The notes under the pieces: model-generated
Seen by the model: only the letters and a program-made list of their open reading frames with translations
Databases searched by the model: none
What the model was told of the DNA's origin: nothing
Source of the DNA: Chitinophagaceae bacterium UBA5175
GTDB lineage: Bacteria; Bacteroidota; Bacteroidia; Chitinophagales; Chitinophagaceae
Length of the DNA: 5,316 nt
Direction: 5' to 3'
NCBI GenBank assembly: GCA_002413325.1
Contig: DHWT01000060.1
Coordinates: 1-5,316, forward strand
Program-made: the position numbers and the translations under genes
In this document: piece after piece, positions 1-4,640 of the stretch
How positions within the stretch are numbered: position 1 is the first letter of the stretch
How the letters are laid out: the number at the start of each line of letters is the position of its first letter

Positions 1-107
1 ACCGAACTGCGGTAATCATATTCAAACTGATCAAAAACATGAAGGTCATCGCGGGTATATCGCCGGTTGAATTGCAAACCGTTCGCAGATTGCGTATGAG
101 TGGCCAT
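1..107 (-). CDS. nrdJ: Vitamin B12-dependent (class II) ribonucleotide reductase, N-terminal fragment
   Basis: Read on the minus strand, an ATG at 107-105 opens a frame of 35 codons that runs off the left edge without a stop. The peptide begins MATHTQSANG and continues with GLQFNRRYT and FDQFEYDYRSS. This resembles the N-terminus of class II ribonucleotide reductases of Bacteroidota, which carry a basic (K/R)RxT stretch followed by an F/W-D/E-rich segment and R-S/T-S-V. In the family the enzyme reduces ribonucleotides to deoxyribonucleotides in the cytosol using adenosylcobalamin to generate the thiyl radical. An in-frame stop lies 14 codons upstream and no other ATG intervenes, so this start is well supported. 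No Shine-Dalgarno site is visible. It is divergent from the gene at 413. All catalytic residues lie outside the window, so the identification rests on a short stretch; another protein with a similar N-terminus remains possible. Confidence 0.6.
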   Translation of the reverse strand, partial: MATHTQSANGLQFNRRYTRDDLHVFDQFEYDYRSS

Positions 108-290
108 AAGATGGAAATACTTTATGCGTTTAGGAAAATCGTTAGTTTATTAACAAATCGTTAAGCAGGTGACGAAAGTATTTTTTCATTTTCAGATTTC
201 CGCACCCGAAATATTAACACCTGTGGAAAAGAATGGTTGATAAATCATGGATCGCAGTCGTGTATTCATCTTATTGATTTATACACAGTT

Positions 291-320
291 TTTGGGTGGA
301 AATCCGCAAAAAATATTTTG
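291..320 (+). promoter_or_regulatory. Candidate Bacteroidota-type promoter for the prenyltransferase gene
   Basis: TTTG at 291-294 is followed after 19 bases by TATTTTG at 314-320. The Bacteroidota primary-sigma consensus is TTTG near -33 and TAnnTTTG near -7, so the -7 element is one base short of the usual form. Initiation would be around 326, giving a leader of roughly 85 nt. A weaker alternative is TTTC (365-368) with CACATTTG (389-396), 20 bases apart. Both are eye matches only. Confidence 0.3.
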
Positions 321-346
321 GTGAAACCCAAATAAACGTTTAACTG

Positions 347-375
347 CCTGATACAGGATCCTGGTTTCGGAAACC
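347..375. repeat. Overlapping short palindromes in the leader of the prenyltransferase gene
   Basis: Three short inverted repeats abut or overlap: CCTG-ATA-CAGG (347-357), the perfect 10-bp palindrome CAGGATCCTG (354-363), and GGTTT-CGG-AAACC (363-375). They end 37 bp before the ATG at 413. They could fold as small RNA hairpins if the transcript starts upstream near 326, or be a protein-binding dyad. There is no T-run after them, so they are not a terminator. The function is unknown. Confidence 0.35.
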
Positions 376-412
376 CGGAAAGTTTTCGCACATTTGTAAG
401 GCAATCAACCAC

Positions 413-1171
413 ATGAAGGACGCGATTTACACAGCTTTACTGCTTAAAAAAAGAACGCGGCGTAAGTCCTTCGCCCTGCTTATAGACCCCGATAAAGTAG
501 ATGCTTCCAAAACGGCTTCCCTTCTGGAACTGGCCTCGGATGCCCGGGTGGATTATCTTTTTGTAGGCGGGAGCCTGGTTGTTTCCGATCACCTGGATCA
601 GGTGGTCCGGCAGATTAAAGCCCATTGTAAAATTCCCATTATCCTGTTCCCGGGAACCCCCTCCCAGGTTTCACCGGAGGCCGATGCCCTGCTGTATTTA
701 TCCCTGATTTCCGGCAGAAACCCGGAATTACTGATTGGCCAGCATGTGATTTCAGCCCCGGCCGTACGTAAAAGTGGTCTCGAAATCATTTCCACCGGCT
801 ATATGGTCATTGACGGCGGGGCACCCACCACCGTTTCCTATATCAGCAATGCCCTGCCTATACCGGCAGATAAAAATGAAATTGCCCTATGTACTGCGAT
901 GGCAGGAGAAATGCTTGGCATGAAACTGATTTATATGGATGCCGGAAGTGGCGCCCGCAGACCCATTTCGACCGAAATGATCGAACGGGTATCCGCCAGT
1001 ATCGAAATACCCCTGCTCATCGGGGGTGGAATCCAGGACCCCGAAAAGGTATATCTCAACGCAAAAGCCGGCGCCGACCTGATCGTGGTGGGTAATGCCA
1101 TTGAAAAAGACCCCTCTTTACTGGCCGAAATGGCCAGTGCCCTGCATTCCGTGTCCGTTCCGGAAAGCTGA
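413..1171 (+). CDS. Geranylgeranylglyceryl/heptaprenylglyceryl phosphate synthase (PcrB/GGGPS family, group II)
   Basis: The 252-residue product is a TIM-barrel prenyltransferase that joins a polyprenyl diphosphate to sn-glycerol-1-phosphate, making the first ether bond of archaeal-type lipids; it is cytosolic or membrane-peripheral. The family motifs are all visible in order: LIDPDK (23-28, with the Asp expected to bind Mg/phosphate), VGGS (51-54), LFPG (78-81), YLSLISGRNPELL (95-107), STGYMVIDGG (127-136), YMDAGSGA (174-181), the phosphate-binding IGGGI (203-207) and VVGNAIE (225-231). Length fits the family. From established knowledge, group II members are found in archaea and in Bacteroidota, where at least some use geranylgeranyl diphosphate; the chain length used here cannot be read from sequence by eye. 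It stands alone: the 387 bp gap downstream and change of function argue that it is not part of the arginine operon. The start has no Shine-Dalgarno site, which is normal for this phylum. Confidence 0.95.
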   Translation: MKDAIYTALLLKKRTRRKSFALLIDPDKVDASKTASLLELASDARVDYLFVGGSLVVSDHLDQVVRQIKAHCKIPIILFPGTPSQVSPEADALLYLSLISGRNPELLIGQHVISAPAVRKSGLEIISTGYMVIDGGAPTTVSYISNALPIPADKNEIALCTAMAGEMLGMKLIYMDAGSGARRPISTEMIERVSASIEIPLLIGGGIQDPEKVYLNAKAGADLIVVGNAIEKDPSLLAEMASALHSVSVPES

Positions 1172-1207
1172 TTTGACAATCGTTCTACAAACCATTTTCA
1201 AATTTCC

Positions 1208-1230
1208 AAATCTCCGGATTTCGATATTTT
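1208..1230 (+). terminator. Weak candidate terminator after the prenyltransferase gene
   Basis: A short hairpin AAATC-TCCG-GATTT (1208-1221; the loop is of the stable UNCG type in RNA) lies 37 bp after the stop at 1171, followed by CGATATTTT. The stem is AT-rich and only 5 bp and the T-run is short, so this would be an inefficient terminator if it acts at all. Confidence 0.3.
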
Positions 1231-1275
1231 AACGGTATCCCCTTAAAAATAATCTCAAAAATTCCAGAAAAGCTG

Positions 1276-1283
1276 TTACTTTG
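1276..1283 (+). promoter_or_regulatory. Possible -7 element upstream of the arginine cluster
   Basis: TTACTTTG differs by one base from the Bacteroidota -7 consensus TAnnTTTG. No good TTTG lies about 20 bases upstream (the sequence there is A-rich), so this is a half-match. If used, it would give a leader of roughly 270 nt before the acyltransferase start at 1559, passing antisense through the small minus-strand frame. No better promoter for the arginine genes was found between 1400 and 1558. Confidence 0.2.
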
Positions 1284-1342
1284 TACGGTTAAAAATTCTA
1301 GTCATCCCATTCATTCATGAAATGAAAAAAAACTCACCCATA

Positions 1343-1538
1343 TCAGTCCTCACCGGAATGGTATTGCACGCCTTCAATAAGCGTGGGTTTTTTGTAGCGC
1401 CCCTGTGCGTTATTTTTTCTGTTCGTCCCATTCCCTTTTGGGTACGACGTTGATATTCCCCATCCATAGTCTTCCGTCAGGACCTATGCCCGTAATCAGC
1501 CGGTCTGTAAATTCAATGACCCCGTCATTGGCATTCAT
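1343..1538 (-). pseudogene. Small hypothetical protein gene, apparently frameshifted at an A6 run
   Basis: On the minus strand an ATG at 1538-1536 (preceded directly by a TAA) opens a 42-codon frame ending in TAA at 1412-1410. It reads as a plausible protein, including EFTDRLITGIGPDGRLWMGN and VVPKREWDEQKK. Just before that stop is a run of six A (plus-strand T at 1413-1418). Removing one A joins the frame to a second stretch containing AQGRYKKPTLIEGV and QYHSGED, ending at TGA 1345-1343, for about 64 residues in total. The second part reads just as protein-like as the first, which is why I treat it as one broken gene. Eight T on the minus strand (plus positions 1325-1332) follow the stop by 10 bp. 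I recognise no family; no signal peptide or membrane segment is evident. It starts only 20 bp from the divergent acyltransferase, leaving no room for conventional promoters between them. It may be a relic, a sequencing indel, or a gene using slippage. Confidence 0.45.
1367..1393 (+). terminator. Hairpin with T6 tail ahead of the arginine cluster
   Basis: CACGC (1367-1371) pairs with GCGTG (1381-1385), extended inward by TT/AA across a bulged C, and is followed by GG and six T (1388-1393). In the plus direction this looks like an intrinsic terminator. It sits 196 bp after the prenyltransferase stop and 165 bp before the acyltransferase start, so it could insulate the two units or attenuate an arginine-cluster leader. 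It also lies inside the downstream part of the frameshifted minus-strand frame, where the A-run encodes two Lys, so it may be coincidental. Confidence 0.35.
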
Positions 1539-1558
1539 TTATCCCACGTATTCATTCA

Positions 1559-2287
1559 ATGGAACAAGAACAAAAGTTCACAATACAAATCGCAAATGCC
1601 TCTCATCAGGATTTTGCACAGATCATTTGTGATGAAATGGAATCTTCCGCCAAAGCGCGCGGTACCGGAATTGCCAAAAGGAGCCCCGACTATATCAGGG
1701 AAAAAATGCGGGAAGGGAAAGCGGTGATCGCTTTTACCGAAAACGGCATCTGGGCCGGCTTCTGTTATATAGAAACCTGGAGCCACGGCGAATATGTAGC
1801 CAATTCCGGATTGATCGTTGCGCCTCCTTACCGGAAAAGCGGACTGGCAAAAAACATCAAGGGGAAAATCTTTGAGCTGAGCCGGAAATTATACCCGGGC
1901 GCAAAATTGTTCGGACTCACCACCGGTCTCGCGGTCATGAAGATCAATTCAGACCTGGGTTATGAACCCGTCACCTATTCCGAACTCACGCAGGATGAAG
2001 CTTTCTGGGCAGGTTGTAAAAGCTGTGTGAATTATGAAATCCTCATGAGCAAGGAAAGAAAAAACTGTATGTGTACCGCCATGTTATATGATCCCAAAGA
2101 TCATAAGCCCAAAGAAGAAGCAGCGGAAGATTTCGTAAAACACAGTAAACTCTATGAACGTTTCATGAAGATCAAACAATGGAGCTTGCTGAAAAACCTG
2201 CTCCGCAAGGAAAAAGTAGACCTGATCCTTGCCGAGCTTGGCCTGGTGCGGACCGGTAAATTGAAAAAGGAAAAGCTGGCTAAATAA
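1559..2287 (+). CDS. GNAT-family N-acyltransferase, probable N-acylglutamate synthase of the arginine pathway
   Basis: The 242-residue product has a GNAT acetyltransferase core at about residues 8-140. Motif A is clear at 84-101: a hydrophobic strand ending VAPPYRKSGLAK, where R92-K93-x-G95-x-A97 matches the (R/Q)xxGx(G/A) loop that holds the acyl-CoA pyrophosphate. LGY at 133-135 is the usual motif-B ending. A following segment has four cysteines (C153, C156, C170, C172; CxxC and CxC), then a Lys/Glu-rich helical tail (180-242), so it is longer than a bare GNAT domain. It is the first gene of the cluster, 18 bp before argG. I infer from this context that it catalyses the first committed step, acylation of glutamate from acetyl-CoA or succinyl-CoA, in place of classic ArgA or ArgJ; my recollection is that homologues in the same position in Bacteroides have been implicated genetically in this step. 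An in-frame stop upstream with no other ATG fixes the start. Confidence 0.75.
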   Translation: MEQEQKFTIQIANASHQDFAQIICDEMESSAKARGTGIAKRSPDYIREKMREGKAVIAFTENGIWAGFCYIETWSHGEYVANSGLIVAPPYRKSGLAKNIKGKIFELSRKLYPGAKLFGLTTGLAVMKINSDLGYEPVTYSELTQDEAFWAGCKSCVNYEILMSKERKNCMCTAMLYDPKDHKPKEEAAEDFVKHSKLYERFMKIKQWSLLKNLLRKEKVDLILAELGLVRTGKLKKEKLAK

Positions 2288-2305
2288 TACAAACGCGTAC
2301 GATCC

Positions 2306-3520
2306 ATGAATTCAGAAAACAAAAAAGTTGTTTTAGCATATAGCGGCGGCCTGGATACCACTTACTGCGCCATTTATCTTAAAAAGATCAAAGGTCTGGA
2401 AGTGCATGCCCTAACCGTAAATACCGGTGGTTTCAGTACCGGAGAAATGGAAGCCATTGAAAAAAGAGCGAAGACCCTGGGTGTGGCTTCCTTTAAGTCG
2501 GTGGACGTTACGGAAGATTATTACCAGTCCTGCATCCGTTACCTGATTTTTGGAAATGTGCTGAAGAATGCAACCTATCCACTCAGTGTGAGTGCCGAAA
2601 GAATGGTGCAGGCCATTGCCGTAGCAAAATATGTGGAAGAAACCGGCGCTGCCTATGTGGCCCATGGAAGCACGGGTGCAGGGAATGACCAGGTCCGTTT
2701 TGACATGGTTTTTATGGGTATGGTGCCGGATGCCACGATCCTGACACCGATCCGCGATTTGAAACTCAGCCGCGAACAGGAAATTCAGTTTTTAAAAGAG
2801 CATGGCGTGGAGATGAATTTTGAAAAAGCCAGATACAGCATCAATAAAGGACTCTGGGGAACTTCGGTCGGCGGTCGGGAAACCCTGAATTCAAAGGATT
2901 ATTTACCTGAAGACGCCTGGCCGACCCCGTTAACAGAACATAAAGCAAAAAAAATCAGTCTCGGGTTTGAAAAAGGAGAACTGAAAGCGGTCAATGATCA
3001 GCAGTTCGGTCACCCGGTACGGGCCATCCAGTACCTGCAATCGATCGCCCAGCCCTTTGCGGTCGGAAGGGACATTCATGTGGGTGATACTATTATCGGG
3101 ATCAAAGGCCGGGTTGGTTTTGAAGCTGCAGCCCCCCTGATCATCATCAAGGCCCATCACCTGCTCGAAAAACATACATTAACCAAATGGCAGTTATACT
3201 GGAAAGAACAACTGGGCAGCTGGTATGGCAACTGGCTGCATGAGGGACAGATGCTGGATCCTACCATGCGCAATATCGAAAAATTCCTGGAAGACTCCCA
3301 GATAACCGTTTCCGGAAAAGTATTTGTAACAATGGAGCCCTATCGTTTTACGGTAACAGGTATTGAAAGTCCGCATGATCTCATGAGCAGCCGTTTCGGG
3401 GCCTATGGGGAAATGAACAGCGGCTGGTCGGGCGAAGATGTGAAAGGATTCGCCAAAATCTTTGGCAACCAGACGGCCATATACCATAAAATCAACGAGG
3501 ACGGCAAACACCCAAAATGA
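2306..3520 (+). CDS. argG: Argininosuccinate synthase
   Basis: The 404-residue cytosolic enzyme condenses citrulline and aspartate with ATP to give argininosuccinate, AMP and pyrophosphate. The N-type ATP pyrophosphatase loop is visible as VVLAYSGGLDTT (8-19). AHGSTGAGNDQVRFD (119-133) corresponds to the citrulline/aspartate-binding segment, usually AHGCTGKGNDQVRFE, so the usual Cys and Lys are Ser and Ala here. YSINKGLWGTSVGGRE (177-192) matches the nucleotide/substrate segment, and the C-terminal half (about 225-390) is the synthetase/multimerisation domain. Length is normal. YPLSVSAERMVQA (91-103) departs from the YPLGTxLARP form of the commoner type, which marks a divergent subfamily that I associate with Bacteroidota. 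It begins 18 bp after the acyltransferase and its TGA overlaps the argC ATG (ATGA), indicating one transcript and translational coupling. No Shine-Dalgarno site is seen. Confidence 0.96.
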   Translation: MNSENKKVVLAYSGGLDTTYCAIYLKKIKGLEVHALTVNTGGFSTGEMEAIEKRAKTLGVASFKSVDVTEDYYQSCIRYLIFGNVLKNATYPLSVSAERMVQAIAVAKYVEETGAAYVAHGSTGAGNDQVRFDMVFMGMVPDATILTPIRDLKLSREQEIQFLKEHGVEMNFEKARYSINKGLWGTSVGGRETLNSKDYLPEDAWPTPLTEHKAKKISLGFEKGELKAVNDQQFGHPVRAIQYLQSIAQPFAVGRDIHVGDTIIGIKGRVGFEAAAPLIIIKAHHLLEKHTLTKWQLYWKEQLGSWYGNWLHEGQMLDPTMRNIEKFLEDSQITVSGKVFVTMEPYRFTVTGIESPHDLMSSRFGAYGEMNSGWSGEDVKGFAKIFGNQTAIYHKINEDGKHPK

Positions 3521-4506
3521 AAAAAATCAGGATTGGCATAACAGGGGGCGCCGGGTATACCGGTGGGGAACTGATTCGCATCCTGCTCCATCACCCGCAG
3601 GCCGAACTGGTGTCTGTGCAGAGCAGGAGTAACAGCGGGAAGCGGCTGTCTGCTGTACACCAGGACCTGGCGGGAGATACCGACCTGCTTTTTACGGATA
3701 CCCTTTCCCAGGATATCGACGTGCTCTTTCTTTGTGTCGGCCATGGAGAAGCAAGGAAATTCCTCCTGGATAACCCGTTGAAACCGGAAATCCGGCTGAT
3801 CGATCTGTCGCAGGACTTCAGGCTGGAATCCAATAACCACCTGACTGCTTCCGGCAAGCCCTTTATATATGGATTGCCGGAATTAAACCGGGAACAGATC
3901 AGGCCGGCTACCTCTATCGCCAACCCGGGATGTTTTGCCTCCGCCATCGAACTGGGACTGCTCCCCCTTGCCAAACAGGGATGGTTAACCGAAGTCTTCT
4001 GCACAGGCATTACCGGCTCCACCGGTGCAGGACAGGGATTAAACGCCACTTCCCATTTTTCCTGGCGGGCCAATAATATCCAGGCCTATAAAACACTTAC
4101 CCATCAGCACCTGGCCGAAGTCAACCAGTCGCTGAACCAGTACCAGGAAGGATTTGGCAGCAACAGACTGCATTTTGTTCCCTGGCGGGGCGATTTTACC
4201 CGGGGTATTTTTGTCAGTTCCCAGCTTAAAATCAAACAGGATTTGCCGGCTTTGTTAAATCTGTATCAGGATTATTATGCAGGTCATCCTTTTACCGGCA
4301 TCAGCGAAACCCCCATTTTTTTAAAGCAGGTGGTCAACACCAATAAATGCCTGATCCAGCTGGAAAAACAGGGCGATATGCTGGTCGTACATACTGTGAT
4401 TGACAATCTGCTGAAAGGTGCCAGCGGACAGGCCGTACAAAATATGAATTTGATGTTTGGACTGGATGAGACGGAGGGACTGAAACTGAAAGCGAACTAT
4501 TTCTGA
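3517..4506 (+). CDS. argC: N-acetyl- (or N-succinyl-) gamma-glutamyl-phosphate reductase
   Basis: The 329-residue cytosolic enzyme reduces N-acyl-glutamyl-5-phosphate to the semialdehyde with NADPH. The Rossmann-fold dinucleotide loop is GITGGAGYTGGEL (7-19). The catalytic cysteine is C139 in ANPGCFASA (135-143), followed by GSTGAGQG (167-174). The family's acid/base histidine is probably in THQHLAEV (195-202). HFVPWRGDFTRGIF (219-232) replaces the usual HLVPMxRGI-like segment, and NLLKGASGQAVQNMN (297-311) is the C-terminal signature. Residues 1-136 form the NADP domain, with the dimerisation/substrate domain following. The length fits the shorter form of the family. The ATG overlaps the argG stop by 4 bp, so expression is probably coupled. 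Whether the blocking group is acetyl or succinyl cannot be told from this protein by eye. Confidence 0.96.
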   Translation: MKKIRIGITGGAGYTGGELIRILLHHPQAELVSVQSRSNSGKRLSAVHQDLAGDTDLLFTDTLSQDIDVLFLCVGHGEARKFLLDNPLKPEIRLIDLSQDFRLESNNHLTASGKPFIYGLPELNREQIRPATSIANPGCFASAIELGLLPLAKQGWLTEVFCTGITGSTGAGQGLNATSHFSWRANNIQAYKTLTHQHLAEVNQSLNQYQEGFGSNRLHFVPWRGDFTRGIFVSSQLKIKQDLPALLNLYQDYYAGHPFTGISETPIFLKQVVNTNKCLIQLEKQGDMLVVHTVIDNLLKGASGQAVQNMNLMFGLDETEGLKLKANYF

Positions 4507-4627
4507 GGCTTAACGCGGAACGCTTAACGCGGAGAGCCTGATCATTATAAAGTATAACCCACAAGATAAATCTCTTAAAGCCAGCACCGAACCCAGAAGC
4601 GTTCATCGTTCGGTGTTAAGCATTAAG
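4507..4627. repeat. Two opposed arms of 7-bp repeats in the argC-argD spacer
   Basis: The left arm (4509-4536) divides exactly into CTTAACG, CGGAACG, CTTAACG, CGGAGAG. The right arm (4600-4627) divides into CGTTCAT, CGTTCGG, TGTTAAG, CATTAAG, which are the same kind of heptad read on the other strand. Inverted matches between arms include GCTTAAC/GTTAAGC (4508-4514/4615-4621) and GAACGCTT/AAGCGTTC (4518-4525/4597-4604). Nested in the right side is a further perfect 8-bp inverted repeat CACCGAAC/GTTCGGTG (4585-4592/4608-4615) with a 15-nt loop. No T-run follows, so it is not a standard terminator. It interrupts an otherwise tightly packed cluster. Degenerate short repeats with GTTCGG or TTAACG units occur in intergenic DNA of some Bacteroidota, as far as I recall; the role is unknown. 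Confidence 0.7.
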
Positions 4628-4640
4628 TCAAAAAAATAAG

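Larger units (their letters stand above)
108..412. other. AT-rich divergent intergenic region with DnaA-box-like sites (candidate origin or DnaA-controlled region)
   Basis: This 305 bp gap separates two divergent genes. It holds an exact match to the DnaA-box consensus TTATNCACA at 279-287 (TTATACACA). It also holds one-mismatch sites at 222-230 (TGTGGAAAA, reverse orientation) and 147-155 (TTATTAACA), and a two-mismatch site at 235-243 (GGTTGATAA, reverse). The pair at 222-243 resembles the closely spaced boxes of many chromosomal origins. The segment 121-200 is AT-rich with runs of T. A 6-bp inverted repeat GTGTAT/ATACAC (260-265/281-286) overlaps the exact box. Both flanking genes point away from the region, as expected for genes beside an origin, but equally for any divergent promoter region. 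dnaA itself is not in the window. Alternative: a regulatory region for the ribonucleotide reductase gene, since such genes can be under DnaA control. Confidence 0.35.
1304..1561. repeat. Imperfect direct repeat flanking the small minus-strand frame
   Basis: ATCCCA-TTCATTCA-TG at 1304-1319 recurs as ATCCCA-CGTA-TTCATTCA-A-TG at 1541-1561, where the second copy includes the acyltransferase ATG. The uninterrupted shared core is the 9-mer ATTCATTCA (1309-1317 and 1550-1558). The copies bracket nearly exactly the stretch that holds the small minus-strand frame. This could be a trace of an insertion or tandem duplication, or chance in CATT-rich sequence. No transposase or terminal inverted repeats are seen. 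Confidence 0.35.

Noticed and set aside
108..240. Cobalamin riboswitch ahead of the B12-dependent ribonucleotide reductase.
   Set aside because: No GCCACTG-type B12 box or the multi-stem core was seen on the minus strand, and the space with paired structure is too small.
1174..1179. TTGACA just after the prenyltransferase stop as a -35 box.
   Set aside because: No TATAAT-like element 16-18 bp downstream, and this hexamer is not the promoter form expected in this phylum.
1310..1326. TTCATT-CATGA-AATGAA dyad as an ArgR operator.
   Set aside because: The ARG-box half-sites run TGAAT...ATTCA; this dyad has the opposite polarity, and it is 230 bp from the arginine genes.
1322..1453. A 43-codon plus-strand frame (starting MKKNSPISVL, ending in two Arg codons and a stop) as an arginine leader peptide.
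   Set aside because: It has only four Arg, not clustered apart from the last two, no convincing start context, and it runs antisense to a minus-strand frame that reads more like a real protein.
1405..1632. A plus-strand 75-codon frame overlapping the acyltransferase start.
   Set aside because: It overlaps the well-supported acyltransferase in another frame and its sequence is low-quality (Cys/Ser/Phe-rich start, no motif); it is a shadow.
3403..4073. Long minus-strand frames (145 and 160 codons) opposite argG/argC.
   Set aside because: They lie entirely antisense to two clearly identified enzymes and show no family motifs.
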